Assembly: GCA_030686995.1 (NCBI GenBank)
Contig: CM060708.1
Location: 257,160,044 to 257,224,043, forward strand
Source of the DNA: Artemisia argyi
Taxonomy: Eukaryota; Streptophyta; Magnoliopsida; Asterales; Asteraceae
Length of the DNA stretch: 64,000 nt
Reading direction: 5' to 3'
Shown here: piece after piece, positions 1-10,654 of the stretch
Layout: every line of letters begins with the position of its first letter
How positions within the stretch are numbered: position 1 is the first letter of the stretch
Notes under the pieces: model-generated
What the model saw: the letters and a program-made list of their open reading frames with translations, nothing else
Database searches by the model: none
What the model was told of the DNA's origin: nothing
Position numbers and translations under genes: made by a program

Positions 1-400
1 ATAGCATATAAAATTGATTTTAATATATATTGGAGTCTTCCCCAATTAAAGATCTATCTAAACATGTGATAAATAAAACAAAACAAGATCCATGACGAAC
101 ATGCATGTAAGTCACGGATAAAACCTAACAATTAGCAATTAGGTCACAAGATACGTTCAATTAACCGGTTAATGACCTAGGGTTTCTAGTGATTACACAT
201 AATTCAAGAAAACCACAAAACCCTAATTAGGGTTTCATGGAAAAATCGACTCCCCCCCCCCCAAAATTAGGGTTAGGGTTTCGAATTTAAAAAATAGGAA
301 AAACCCTAGATCAAAAAACATGTATCTAAAACAATTAAAGATTCGATTTTTATTACGTTTTAGTAATCAATAACATGTTATACATGGCTCGTGATGCCAC
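1..400 (-). mobile_element. 5' internal leader of a minus-strand LTR retrotransposon (partial)
   Basis: This is the interior side of the LTR at 401-1196 and runs off the left edge. A primer-binding-site-like sequence, TGGCATCACGAGCC on the minus strand (386-399), directly abuts the LTR end. It is a degraded form of the usual plant tRNA-Met PBS TGGTATCAGAGC. The rest is non-coding leader with a C-run at 251-260 and several AAACCCTAA/TTAGGGTTT boxes. No reading frame is visible. The orientation follows from the PBS and the TATA box in the LTR. Confidence 0.5.
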
Positions 401-1196
401 TGTTAGAGTTTAATTACCATGACAATCATATAAATCAAAGTGCACACGTATGCGGAAGCGTAGGATCAAGTATAACACATAAATATTAACTAAAACATAA
501 ATAAGAACGTACCGCGGTGATTCTAGCCCGAACAAGAATCAAAAGCAATTGTCTTTAACAATATGAAGAACCCTAATTAGGGTTTATATGGATCAATGAT
601 TAACCCCTTACCGTTTTGTTAATCGATCCCTTGATAACAACAAAAGTATGTTGTTACCTCGTTCTTGTACACACAAACTACCAACGAATAAAGGTTTGAT
701 GCAAGTAAACAAAAACACTTATTTTGGTTTAACCAAAATCGACCCAAGAACCCTTTGGAGGGGTTTGGACGATCGGCCACAAAAGAAAAGACAAAGAAAA
801 GGTTTTAGGGTTTAGTGTGTGTGCACAAAAGATTGTGAAACCCTAATCCTTGGCCTTGTATATATACTAGATGAATCTTGGAGAGCAAGCAAGGCATGGG
901 TCGACACCCATGGGCCTTAGATCGACCGGCCATACACCCATATGGGTGTTCCGGATCCTTCTTGCTTTCCAAATTACATTCTAGTCCTTATCTTTCGTTA
1001 CTAATGATTGTTAGTCCATACGGTTAATAACTAACGATCATTTAGTCCATTAAGTGTTTATAAATATATATATATACGATACATTTAACATATATATATT
1101 TATTATACATTATTCTTGTTTGTAAAGTGTGCAATCCCGAGGTCTCGGGTTCGATACTAGACATTTACATATTAATATTTATCCATATATTTAACA
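401..1196 (-). repeat. Putative 5' LTR (minus strand)
   Basis: The LTR edge at 401 reads TGTTAGAG on the plus strand, so the minus-strand LTR ends in CA next to a PBS-like sequence. A TATA-like stretch (GTATATATAC, near 858-867) lies where a minus-strand LTR promoter should be. The outer end at 1196 (TTTAACA) is a guess from the required TG...CA termini. The partner LTR and the target duplication are outside the window, so they cannot be checked. Confidence 0.45.
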
Positions 1197-1276
1197 AAAA
1201 GTATACCGTAAATACAAAAGCAATGTTTTTCAGCTTTTTTGATGCATGAATAGTGTACTGTTACGTACAAAGATAA

Positions 1277-1594
1277 GGGTGGTGGCAGTGGTGCCGGTTT
1301 CACCAACGGTTTGGGTTAACCGGCGGTGAACACCATTGCCACCTCGCCGGTTTGGCTCGGAGGTTAGTTTCGCAGGCAAAGTTCACCGGGGCGGGGAGGG
1401 AAAAAGTATACGTTAGGTAATTAATTTTCGAACGTTGGGAGGTTTAAAAAGGTTGGTAGTTTGGGAGGTTTAAAAATGTATGGTTGCCACTAAAAATGGT
1501 TGGGAGGTTTGAAAAATTTGTAAGTAAGGTGGAGTGATATTATTGGTTGGTTGGGAGGTTAAGTATGTTTTCGGAATGACGACTGCCACCACCC
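1277..1594. mobile_element. Tourist/Harbinger-like MITE
   Basis: The element has terminal inverted repeats GGGTGGTGGCAGT... and ...CTGCCACCACCC and is flanked on both sides by TAA (1274-1276 and 1595-1597). A 3-bp TWA duplication is the hallmark of PIF/Harbinger elements. It is 318 bp with no coding capacity, and the interior is rich in GGGAGGTT direct motifs. Confidence 0.75.
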
Positions 1595-1597
1595 TAA

Positions 1598-2342
1598 AGA
1601 GTATTATATGTATTGAAACAGTAAAAGAGAAGAGGCTTTCATGAAATTGGAAAATAATGCCAAAGAAAAAAAGATTCGTTGGCTCATTTTGTGATCAAAC
1701 AACGCCAACCACACAATGTGGAAGTCATAAATCATAGTAATGGCGTACAAATCACAATGTCTATGATCGAACTGCTGACTTTGCTAAATTACTCCTTGCC
1801 CCCCAAAAAAGGATTTTGAATTATTAGTGTATGAGGAGTTGCAATAAAGTTGATCTTAAGTATCATGTTATAATTCATAGGTCATTTATAAATCAAATTG
1901 AGCTTGCATCTAGCAACTATCGGAATTGAGGATAACAAGCTGATCGATCTCGTGATAATAAACACTTATCATGAGCTCCTATGTGAGCTCTTTGATTCGT
2001 TTGAAATATTAGTGTGCATATATACAAATTGGAAAATGATGTTTCTGTTTGATTTTATTATAAAACAGGTGTATATATCTATCGTTCAAAAACGTGTTCC
2101 GTTTCTATAAAAGTTACCCTAGCTTCTACGACTAACTATTAACTTTAAAGTATTCAATTTGAGATGATCAATGTCCAAAGGCGACGTGAAACGCTAAAAC
2201 GCTTTCTTAACTAATGCCCAAAGTCTTTTATTACTGATTAATACCATCCAACCATAAAATCTGAAGTAACGTTTAAATCTGTCATCCCAATGTTGATTGT
2301 TGCGTGTCTCTTTTTTCACTTTTTTTATTTAACAATCGAAAG
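1598..2342. other. Intergenic, no gene seen
   Basis: This AT-rich DNA lies between the MITE and the 3' end of the DUF4228 gene. I see no conserved reading frame or RNA gene. It presumably holds the 3' UTR of the minus-strand gene near 2150-2342. Confidence 0.4.
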
Positions 2343-2999
2343 CTAAATTACCTTGATAGAGGGTGCATCCGGTTCCTTTATTGGACTAACCGGACGTCCT
2401 TTCTTCTCAAGCACGAGCACTCCTCTTTCCTTCAATAACTTTCCTAGCTTCACGCACTTCTTTGTAGCAAACTCTTTCAGTACATCTGAAAGAATTTAAA
2501 CATTAGACACAAAAAATGGACATTTTACATTGTTAGAATGTTAGTTGCACACAAAAATTGGCTAGAGCGGAATCTATACATGTCACATATACTATACACA
2601 TATTCACCACAGAATAATTATATTCCTTAACACTTTCGAACTGAATTGTGTAAGGAAAAAAAAAAAAACAGTTGTGCACAAAATTGTAAAAGTTGATCAG
2701 ACATTATGGTACGTGCGTGTAGTAGGCTGTTAATTGGTTAAGTTACCTTCAAAACAAACGAGCCGGTAAACATTACCAATGAGCAACATATCATCTGGCT
2801 TAAGAAGCCTCAGCTTCTTAACCGGCATTCCATTCTCTAACTTCGGTCCTTGCATCATCACTATAACCCCTACATAGTGTCCAGGGTTCAAACTCATAAC
2901 ATCTCGAGCACTAACCGAGTAGTAAATCCTCTCGATCTTATTATTTCCAGGGTGCATAATCACCACCGCAGCAGCCTCAGCAGCTTGGCAATTCCCCAT
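2343..2999 (-). CDS. DUF4228 (PADRE) domain protein, two exons
   Basis: The protein starts MGNCQAAEAAAVVI, the typical N-terminus of the plant DUF4228/PADRE family. These are small proteins often induced by stress or pathogens; their biochemical role is unknown. The N-terminal Gly2 plus Cys4 fits possible N-myristoylation and palmitoylation (inference). Exon 1 is 2999-2747, ending GAAG before a GTAACT donor. Exon 2 starts at 2485 after a CTTTCAG acceptor, continues in phase with the family-typical VLKEFATKKCVKLGKLL segment, and stops with TAG at 2343. The joined length is 131 aa. An alternative AAG/GTAATT donor at 2352 could lead to a further exon I did not find. A Harbinger element lies about 240 bp upstream of the ATG, so it may sit in the promoter. 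Confidence 0.85.
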
Positions 3000-3525
3000 C
3001 GTCTAACTAATCAGTAATCACTATCATCCTAAAATGTCAAAAAGTTATGTATCATGTAGCGTTAACTATAGTACGTCTTTAGGGTACTTATATTAATGAA
3101 TAATGGTATGGGTTGTTTACAATATGGAAGGCAAGTGTAGTTATCGAGAATAAATATCAAGGTGACTAAATGTACGAACCTGAAGAAAGTTAATTTTAGG
3201 AGCTAAAAAACATTTAAATCGAAGGTGATGTGAGCAGTAGTAAGGCTAGCGACAGTAATGGTTGAGGATCGACTTAGTCGATCGATCCCAATCGGTCGTT
3301 GCTTTTGTGGCTACTCGATCGAGGCAAGACAAAACCTCAAATGAATCGCCTGGTGGATCGACATTTTCAAAACTTTTATTTGTGTCCCTTTTGATTAATT
3401 TAACCGTTAGGCAAAAATAAATAAATAAATAAAATTCTTTTAAATACTTTATTATAAATACACAACATAAAACACACTCCAATTCACAAACCTCATTTCA
3501 AACCTCATTTCAAACCTCATTAAAA

Positions 3526-3700
3526 GGGCGGGCGATATCTCCCGAATTCTTTCCAGCGGAGCAGCACCGTTCTTATGACCCTTTAAGAACGCATGAGGAA
3601 TCGCTGGAAATTACCAGGGAGATATGCAACAAAACAACTCATCTTAACCTCAAAGCCGATTTGGGTGGAAGACATTTGGCATCATCATAATCCAAACTAG
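3526..3700 (+). pseudogene. C-terminal fragment of a Harbinger (HARBI1-like) transposase
   Basis: The frame beginning near 3526 encodes ISPEFFPAEQHRSY and then, near 3637, a segment containing THLNLKADL. This matches the C-terminal THxxLRxDLxEHIW-type signature of plant PIF/Harbinger DDE transposases. One extra base near 3661-3664 shifts the frame; the family-typical EDIWHHH tail follows in the next frame and ends at TAG 3698-3700. The catalytic DDE core is missing, so no active enzyme is encoded. The tract is followed by AT-rich 3' UTR and a long A run. Confidence 0.7.
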
Positions 3701-3798
3701 TTTGGTCGTTTTAATTTAATTTGAATAAGTGTTGTAATATTTTTTATTTTATTTTAATTAATATGTAACGTTTTAATTATTAATGAAATTTGAGTTTG

Positions 3799-3802
<4 letters not shown>

Positions 3803-3845
<43 letters not shown>
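3803..3845 (+). repeat. Poly(A) run of 43 bases
   Basis: This uninterrupted A run directly follows the transposase 3' UTR inside the Harbinger element. It may be an expanded A tract or a trace of a retro-copied 3' end; the flanking TAA duplication supports DNA-type insertion of the whole element. Confidence 0.9.
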
Positions 3846-3847
<2 letters not shown>

Positions 3848-4352
3848 AGGTTACTGGGGCACTGAATCGTTTGCAGGTCGCTGGAGAGAGAAAGCTGACG
3901 TGCCAGGGAAAAGTAAGGGGATTAAATCCCCTTACTGTGGGTAGCCTAAGGATCCTTCGATGACATAAAATCCATGCATTAGGTGTAATAAATTGAACAT
4001 GGATATAGAGATGACTATGGTCTAATAGATGTGGGGACATTTAGGATTATGGTTCAAGTACGATCTTTTGCTATCAGTAAATCGGTATATTTGCGTACTT
4101 TCTATTTTTTATTTGCACACTTCAAACTGTACTTTAAGCAGTTGTACATTTATAATATGTTGTTTTTTAAAATTGTATATTAAAATGTACGGATCAAAAG
4201 TAAGGGTGTGTCAATCAATAGTCTTAACATATACATGATACAATATTAATTTTTAACATTATTTGCATTTTGGGGTTTATGAGTAATTAAAGTTTTGCTT
4301 CCTTTTGTAACGATTAAATTTCTTATAATCACAAGCTATTTTACATGATTGT

Positions 4353-4589
4353 CAGAATTCGATGAGTGGCCTTCGCTACAAAAGATTTTTGGAATTGATT
4401 GATTTGGAATTACCTGGCCGATTGGAGGAATACGGAGCCACAAGGATCTTCAATGGGTTCGAAAGTCTTTTGATTCCATGTGACCCCCCTAATTCGTTGG
4501 AATTCGCCAAATGTTTCAAAATTCGAGTTGACCCGTTGGTGAACCTTGAACCGGTCAGGTCACTAGAAGCTGGTCTTCAGCAAGATTAG
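4353..4589 (+). other. Unrecognised exon-like open frame
   Basis: A 75-codon open frame starts with ATG at 4362, preceded by an acceptor-like TGATTGTCAG at 4343-4352. The peptide is not low-complexity (for example RYKRFLELIDLELPG and FKIRVDPLVNLEPV) and has a more protein-like composition than its neighbours. I do not recognise a family. It could be a terminal exon or a captured gene fragment between two transposons. There is no upstream exon that I can defend. Confidence 0.25.
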
Positions 4590-4813
4590 ATCGTGAACCA
4601 AAAGCTCGACACGATCAATTAGAAAATCAATTCTTAAAACATTTGTTAGAGTTTACCTAAAGGCATGGTTGTCAAGTCTAGACGTAGCATAGTAACTTAA
4701 CATCGTGATAACAATTAGCTAGCAACCACATGCCCTTTATGCATGTACATATAATTTTTATAAGTTAGGGGTGTTTTTTTTCTTTTTAGTGGGGAAGAAA
4801 AGTGGGCTCAAAC

Positions 4814-5166
4814 CAGTGTTTTGAAAACCGGGTTTGAAATCGACCCGGTCAAGTCACCGGTCACCGAGTCAACCGGTTCGACAGGTTGGACCGCCGGGTC
4901 AACCCGGTTTTCAATTTATTAATTTTTATTTTTTTGACCGGGTCAACCGGTTCGACCACCTAGTCAACCCGGGTTTTTATTAAAAATATTTGAAAAAATG
5001 AAACCCGGCCGGGTTTCGAGAACCGGGTTGACCCGGGTCACTCAAAACCCGGCGGGTCTAACCGGTTAACCCGGTTTTAGAAACCCGGGTTTTTTTTACC
5101 CCTTTTTTTGGCCGGAACCGGTCGAACCGGTTAACCCAACGGGTCGACACAGGTTTCAAAACATTG
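4814..5166. mobile_element. hAT-type MITE rich in CCGGTT/AACCGG
   Basis: The termini CAGTGTTTTGAAAACC and GGTTTCAAAACATTG are inverted copies. The element is flanked by an exact 8-bp duplication, GCTCAAAC, at 4806-4813 and 5167-5174. An 8-bp target duplication and CA...TG ends fit the hAT superfamily. The 353-bp interior is made of overlapping ACCGGTT and ACCCGGGT palindromes and has no coding capacity. Confidence 0.85.
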
Positions 5167-5725
5167 GCTCAAACCCTTAATGCCTCTTAATTGGAAGGAG
5201 CATTGAAGCTTCACTCTCCCAATTAAGTGGTTCATATGGAACCACTTAATTTGGTAAACACCTCCTTAGTTTCCCTATATAAGGGGTCAATTCTATATTT
5301 ACCCAACTTAAATACCATAAGGTCATATTTGCCTAAAACATGTGTTAACTACATTGTATATCATGCATTCAAAACTTATAATTTAAATATATTTATGAAA
5401 TTTTTATTTTGATACTTTTAAGCTACGTGCTAATAAATTATGTGCGTATTTAGGTGAAAATTTCTCATCCTATCTCACATGACACTCATATTCAGACTTC
5501 AATGTCGAAACATATATAAATATACAATAGAGGAAACGAATTTTGCTATAAGGCATCTAGGGCAATTCCATATATACCAACTTAAACACATAATTTCATA
5601 TTTCTCCAACACATATGCTTTAAAAGCATTGTATTTATGCACCAACAAAAAACTTGTGTTTTGGGTAAATATAAAATATTGCTATTTAAGTTGGATAAAT
5701 ATGATCACTTAGAAGTGCAAAAAAG

Positions 5726-5898
5726 CTCACTTGGGTGATTCCCCCCACCTTTGTATGGTGTTGCTATAGTGTGTCACAGCTATTTTGGTGTATGTCTTGT
5801 TGTAGCTTAACTTGTTATGTTCGATGTAACTTGTTATGTTCTATTTTCCTCCTTTTGTGAGGTGTGATAATGAAATCATGTTCAAAAAAAAAAAAAAA
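5726..5898 (+). mobile_element. Poly(A)-tailed retroposed insertion (truncated LINE or SINE)
   Basis: This 173-bp insertion ends in ATGTTC plus a run of A and is flanked by an exact 15-bp duplication AGAAGTGCAAAAAAG (5711-5725 and 5899-5913). That combination is the mark of LINE-driven retroposition. No A/B box is obvious, so a 5'-truncated LINE 3' end is more likely than a SINE. Confidence 0.7.
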
Positions 5899-5913
5899 AG
5901 AAGTGCAAAAAAG

Positions 5914-6020
5914 GTTAAGAAAAACTGAAAATGCAAAAACTGAAAATCCAAATAAAAAAACTCAAAGAAAAACTGAAAATGCAAAAAAGGTTAAGAAAAA
6001 CTGAAAATGCAAAAAAGGTT
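5914..6020. repeat. Minisatellite of ~28-bp units
   Basis: About three degenerate copies of an AAGAAAAACTGAAAATGCAA-type unit follow the retroposed insertion. The last A-rich copy provides the T-run that would end Pol III transcription of the tRNA at 6030-6103 on the minus strand. Confidence 0.6.
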
Positions 6021-6029
6021 ACTTAGAAG

Positions 6030-6103
6030 TGCTCTCGTTGAGAGTCGAACTCAAGACCTCCCGCTTACTAAACGGGTGCTCTAACCAACTGAGCTACGAG
6101 AGC
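6030..6103 (-). tRNA. tRNA-Thr(AGT), copy 1
   Basis: On the minus strand the sequence folds as a full cloverleaf: acceptor stem GCTCTCG/CGAGAGC, D arm GCTCAGTTGGTTAGAGC, anticodon arm CCCGT-TTAGTAA-GCGGG with anticodon AGT, and T arm TTGAG-TTCGACT-CTCAA, with discriminator A. There is no intron. A T-rich Pol III terminator follows downstream on the minus strand. This copy lies outside the tandem array and may be its source. Confidence 0.95.
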
Positions 6104-7328
6104 TATTTGCTATACCTTTATTCTGATTTATCTTTAACAATAAGTTACAAAAGTCATCACCTCATCAAGAAATGAGCACCTTGTGTTTCTTATCTGGTAA
6201 CTTACATTCTCTACCCCCACCAACAGCCAGCCATGATACACCTTATCAAGATTTTGAGGACTAAATAAATTATAAATGTAGTTGGCTACACGATGCATAT
6301 ATGTAATGTAGTGTCTTGTATTGAAGTGTAATAAGTAACGAGTACATTTCTAAAATTGTGTTTTAAGTGTATATCACACTGATTTTGAGATGAAGGAGCA
6401 TTATCTTAAACAGATATCAAACACTTAAGTTTGGAAGTCTTCTAACAGATCAAATTTTAGAGCGCTTAAGCCTAGAAATACATTTAGAAATTAGTAACTA
6501 TCCATCATGCTTTACTAAGATCTTACTCATGTTCACCATTCACCCAGTGGTAGTCACGCGCATTGAAGCTTAATGGTCATTCTAATAGTGTTAGTACCTG
6601 AAGAGAATTATGTTGGATAATTTGAAGGTCTAGGATATATTAATGGGTCGAAGATTAATCAGGTTGATTCTTGGGAATCATTGTCATAAACCAAATACAG
6701 AAGCAAGTCAAACTTTTAAGTGAATATATACTATATCTACTATTTAGAAAACACAGTTCTTATTAATGCCAGAAAAGGGACTGTATGGAGAGCTGAAGGA
6801 GATGATTGAAGATAACCGAACCCGTTCAGAAAGGGAGACAGTGGTGTGTTTTGATGGTCGAGGCCAAAAAGGGAAGACCGAAAGGTAGTGGAGGGAGGGA
6901 GAGAGTAGCCATAAAGCGTCCCATTTGATCCCCTCCCAAGCTATGGAATCTATATAACGGGTCATAGCATTATACCTGAATCATGCTTGTTTGTTTACAT
7001 CTAATACTACCAACCATCTTTAGTTCTTTACCCTTAATATATGTAATATGATAGATAAAAAGAGGGTGTAACTTAACAGTAAGAATCAAATTGACTTCTT
7101 TCACATCGAATACCTTAAAATATAGCTTTGAACTCATGGAAACCTGCAACACTGGTGAACGTTTTGTGGTGGTTTCCATAGGACACAAAGGTCATCTGGC
7201 CTGAATAACCAAACAAGATTATCTTGTTTGACTGCTGCTGGTGACGGTCATCCAAAGTTAGAAGGTTCCCGCCGGAGCCATTTCGTAATCTTGGGGTCCA
7301 GAAAAAAATGTAATGAGCAAAAAAGAAA

Positions 7329-7402
7329 TGCTCTCGTTGAGAGTCGAACTCAAGACCTCCCGCTTACTAAACGGGTGCTCTAACCAACTGAGCTACGAGA
7401 GC
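7329..7402 (-). tRNA. tRNA-Thr(AGT), copy 2
   Basis: Identical in all 74 bases to the copy at 6030-6103. It is the first member of the tandem array. On the minus strand a CAAGTTG start-site context lies upstream (typical CAA motif of plant tRNA genes) and TTTCTTTTTT lies just downstream as the Pol III terminator. Confidence 0.95.
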
Positions 7403-7674
7403 AACTTGTTATATCCTATTTTCTAACATTATTTTATATCATCACATTGGCATTCAGTGGAGTACAAGGGCCTTGTATTTTCTGTCTGCATCACCAGTTA
7501 GAGTTTTCTGGTAGTTTCCATGGAACAAAAAGGTCATCTGACTTGAATTACCAAACAAGAGTAGCTTGTCTGACTGCTGCCAGTTTCCAGTTACTGTCAG
7601 CGCAAGTAAGAAAGTTCTTAGAGAGTCATTCTGCAATTTTGGGGTCCCTAATAACGCAATGAGCAAAAAAGAAA

Positions 7675-7748
7675 TGCTCTCGTTGAGAGTCGAACTCAAG
7701 ACCTCCCGCTTACTAAACGGGTGCTCTAACCAACTGAGCTACGAGAGC
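7675..7748 (-). tRNA. tRNA-Thr(AGT), copy 3
   Basis: Identical 74-base gene in the second array unit, with the same downstream T-run terminator (GAGCAAAAAAGAAAT on the plus strand) and the same GGATATAACA upstream stretch on the minus strand. Confidence 0.95.
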
Positions 7749-8010
7749 TACATGTTATATCCTATTTCTAACATTATTTTATATTATCACATTGACATGC
7801 ATTGAAATACGAGGGCCTCATATTATCTACCTGCATCACCTATTAAAGTTTTGTGGTGGTTTCCATAGGACAAAAAGGTCATCTGACTTGAATTACCAAA
7901 TAAGATTATATTGTCAGACTGCTGCCAGTGATCTTCGTCCCAACTAAGAAGGTTTCTGGAGATCCATTTTTTATTATAGGTTCCAAAAAATGTGATGAGC
8001 AAAAAAGAAA

Positions 8011-8084
8011 TGCTCTCGTTGAGAGTCGAACTCAAGACCTCCCGCTTACTAAACGGGTGCTCTAACCAACTGAGCTACGAGAGC
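8011..8084 (-). tRNA. tRNA-Thr(AGT), copy 4
   Basis: Identical 74-base gene in the third array unit. The upstream and downstream Pol III context matches the other array copies, so all four look functional from sequence alone. Confidence 0.95.
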
Positions 8085-8150
8085 TACTTGTTATATCCTA
8101 TTTCTAATATTATTCTATATTATTACATTCAGTGGAATACGAGGGCCTTA

Positions 8151-10654
8151 TATATTAGATAAGATAACAAAAACCCTTATCCTACAGGGAAATAGCCAAC
8201 TATCACAAATTGAGATATGAGTAAAACAAGAGTTTCATGTGCCAAGCAGCGACCGTGTCCTTGCTTTTGTTTTTAAAAACTCTTGGGCAATTTGTGTTCG
8301 TACAGTTCTAGTACAGTAGGAAAACAAAACACGAGTAATGTATTCGGTATTGGAGTATCGTCTTTAAGTTTCGTATCAAAAGCAGTATCACAGTGTATAA
8401 ACACTAATTATTAACTAAACCCACCAAGTACAAACTAACAAAACTATCTGCAAGGTGCAGATAAGCAACTGCAGGGAGGGGCCAAACTAAGAAGAAATCA
8501 GACATCCCAAAAGCACCAGACCCGATTAAATCTGTTGGAAATCAACCCAGCACAGATACTTGAATTTCGCAGAAAACATTAGGGGTTTTTACTAGACACG
8601 GCTCTACAAACCACCCTGCTCTGGATTTTCAAATAAAATAAACACAATTCACATAAAACAGCTTGCCATATTTAGTTATGTTAATGTTGTGCAATGGATT
8701 AAGTATTACTACATTTATTCAGTCTCGCCTACATATAAGACAATTTTAAGAAAATAACTTTTTGGAACGTTTGATGACAATATCAATTAGATTGCAGTTT
8801 CAAAGGACTTTATGTAGTATTAACAATGACGAAAAGTCGATATCTACTCCAATGTACATTCTTTTTGAAAGGGAGACTAAATTATACATGAATAAGTAAG
8901 GTTCCCTTACATGTTTCTTTTCACAGTCTTAGTATATCATTCAACATTAAATACATAATTACATATTATTATGCTCAGCTTTGCACTCAAGTACTTGTAT
9001 GTTATTATAATATACAAATTTTAATCATCTAAATTTTCATGTCTTCCTATCGTGTATTTAAGACTTGGAAAACTTTAATATCATTAACCCATCACGTTTC
9101 ATGGTCGTGTTCACATCTACCTAGAGATGGTCCAATGTATCAAACTTCATCGCGAATGGTCCTTCTACAACTAGTATTTCTAAAGAAACAGAATTTTGTC
9201 AGAGAATTTAAGGTCTATGGAATCTTGTAATGGGATATTATTATCATTGATCATACTCGGTTAATTATTTAAATCATTGTCACAAGTGATACACGTAGTC
9301 GCCTACGTGAGCACCCTAGAAAAGGAAGAGAAACCAGATTTTACTTACAATGGCCAACACAAGCAAGTAATTAAGATCTGATGGTGAGGCTTTGCAAAAA
9401 TATATTTTTTTAAATCTGATGTTGAGGAGGAATCAGGAATGCAGTGAAAGAGGGACTTTACTGTAGTTGGACCTTTCTGCTATATTGTCTGTGGGACTAG
9501 TTAAGTGGTTGAAACTATTTTATGATTATCTATATGTCATGTATTTGAATTCTGAATCATGTCTAACAAAGATACATCAACATCACAAATAATTTATTTC
9601 CCAAAGTAGTAAGTACAGTGTGTCGGTGTCAGGAAAGAGCAATGAGAATATGAGATGCCTGAATGGGCCGTGCGTACCTGACATTAGTTACTACTGAAGG
9701 ATCTCATAAATTGAGCCAGCCTATAGCAATACCTTGATTGGACCATTCGACTGTCATATTGGCCCAACATCATTTAAACTCATTCATTAAGGATCTAATG
9801 CATGCATCTGAAAAATGAATCAATGATCTTTATTCCTAACAGTATATGCAAGCATCCGTCTATAATACCTAAGTCATACATCATAACGTGAATCTATGAA
9901 CTTTATTCCTAATAATAGTTCAATACAGATACCTGCAGCTTACATCGAAACATGTATCAGTGATCTTTATACCTTACGCATGAATCTGAAACATGAATTA
10001 TTGATCTTTATTACTTACAAAACATGTGAGTTTCCATTAGTTATAATTTGGACCTTTAGTTTATGATTTCTGGTGAATAGTAGTTATACCTGTAGAGAGT
10101 GAACAAAGGGCTTAAGATTGTCTTTTAAGTAACCAACCATTACAATGAAAATTCAGTTGCTACAAATCAAGTCAACTAACGTTTCTAACATGTTTTGAAT
10201 TGTCCAATGAGAAGAAATATGGTCCTAACTGTGGGTGGTAAGTAGATTGGGACAATACCAACAAAATAGAGAGGTGAAAATAAAGGTACACCGATGACTT
10301 CTAAAGAATGCTATATTTCCATCATTTTATGCTAAACTAAAAGTATGTTTAAATAATAGAATTATCAAGAACAATTATGAACGGAACTTACCGGTAAATT
10401 GCTCAAAGCCATTACGAGATCCAAATCCAAGATCAAAATGTTGGAACTAGCAAACTAATCAACATGCCACGTCTTTGATCCTAAAACGTATGATAAAGTT
10501 ATCATATATCGAATCTACCAACACATTACTAAAAGATGAACCAAGTATGTATAATCATGACTACTAACTTGCATTGGTTCATAGTAATACATTATAACAA
10601 TATTTGGATTTCACTAGCAGCCATCGCACTAAGTATACTTTCTCTGGAAAAGGC
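8151..10654. other. Intergenic, no gene seen
   Basis: No convincing coding exon or RNA gene appears on either strand. At about 9796-10020 there are four degenerate copies of a 35-45-bp phrase built on ATGAATC...TGATCTTTATTCCTTA. The right end presumably contains the 3' UTR of the minus-strand gene that stops at 10655. Confidence 0.4.

Larger units (their letters stand above)
3244..3946 (+). mobile_element. PIF/Harbinger DNA transposon derivative
   Basis: This 703-bp element is bounded by inverted ends GGCTAGCGACAGTAA (left) and TTACTGTGGGTAGCC (right), flanked by a TAA duplication at 3241-3243 and 3947-3949. Inside are the last ~58 codons of a Harbinger transposase-like protein, its 3' UTR and a run of 43 A. 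The same terminal sequences recur in the 287-bp element at 30936-31222, so both belong to one family. It inserted upstream of the DUF4228 gene. Confidence 0.8.
7133..8150. repeat. Tandem array of three ~340-bp units, each with a tRNA-Thr gene
   Basis: Three diverged units share the order: TGGTAGTTTCCAT/GTGGTTTCCAT, AAGGTCATCTG, a CTGACTGCTGC segment, ATGAGCAAAAAAGAAATG, the tRNA, then ACTTGTTATATCC. Boundaries are approximate (about 7133-7440, 7441-7785 and 7786-8150). The flanks have diverged while the tRNA stays identical, so the tRNA is under selection or is homogenised. Short reading frames here cross the tRNA and are not genes. Confidence 0.85.

Noticed and set aside
220..850. Possible telomeric repeat because of AAACCCTAA boxes
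   Set aside because: The boxes are scattered and in both orientations, not a tandem array; they belong to an LTR and leader.
7447..8035. Several overlapping open frames of 70-81 codons on both strands in the tRNA array
   Set aside because: They run through tRNA genes and repeat with the tandem unit; coding would conflict with the tRNA function.
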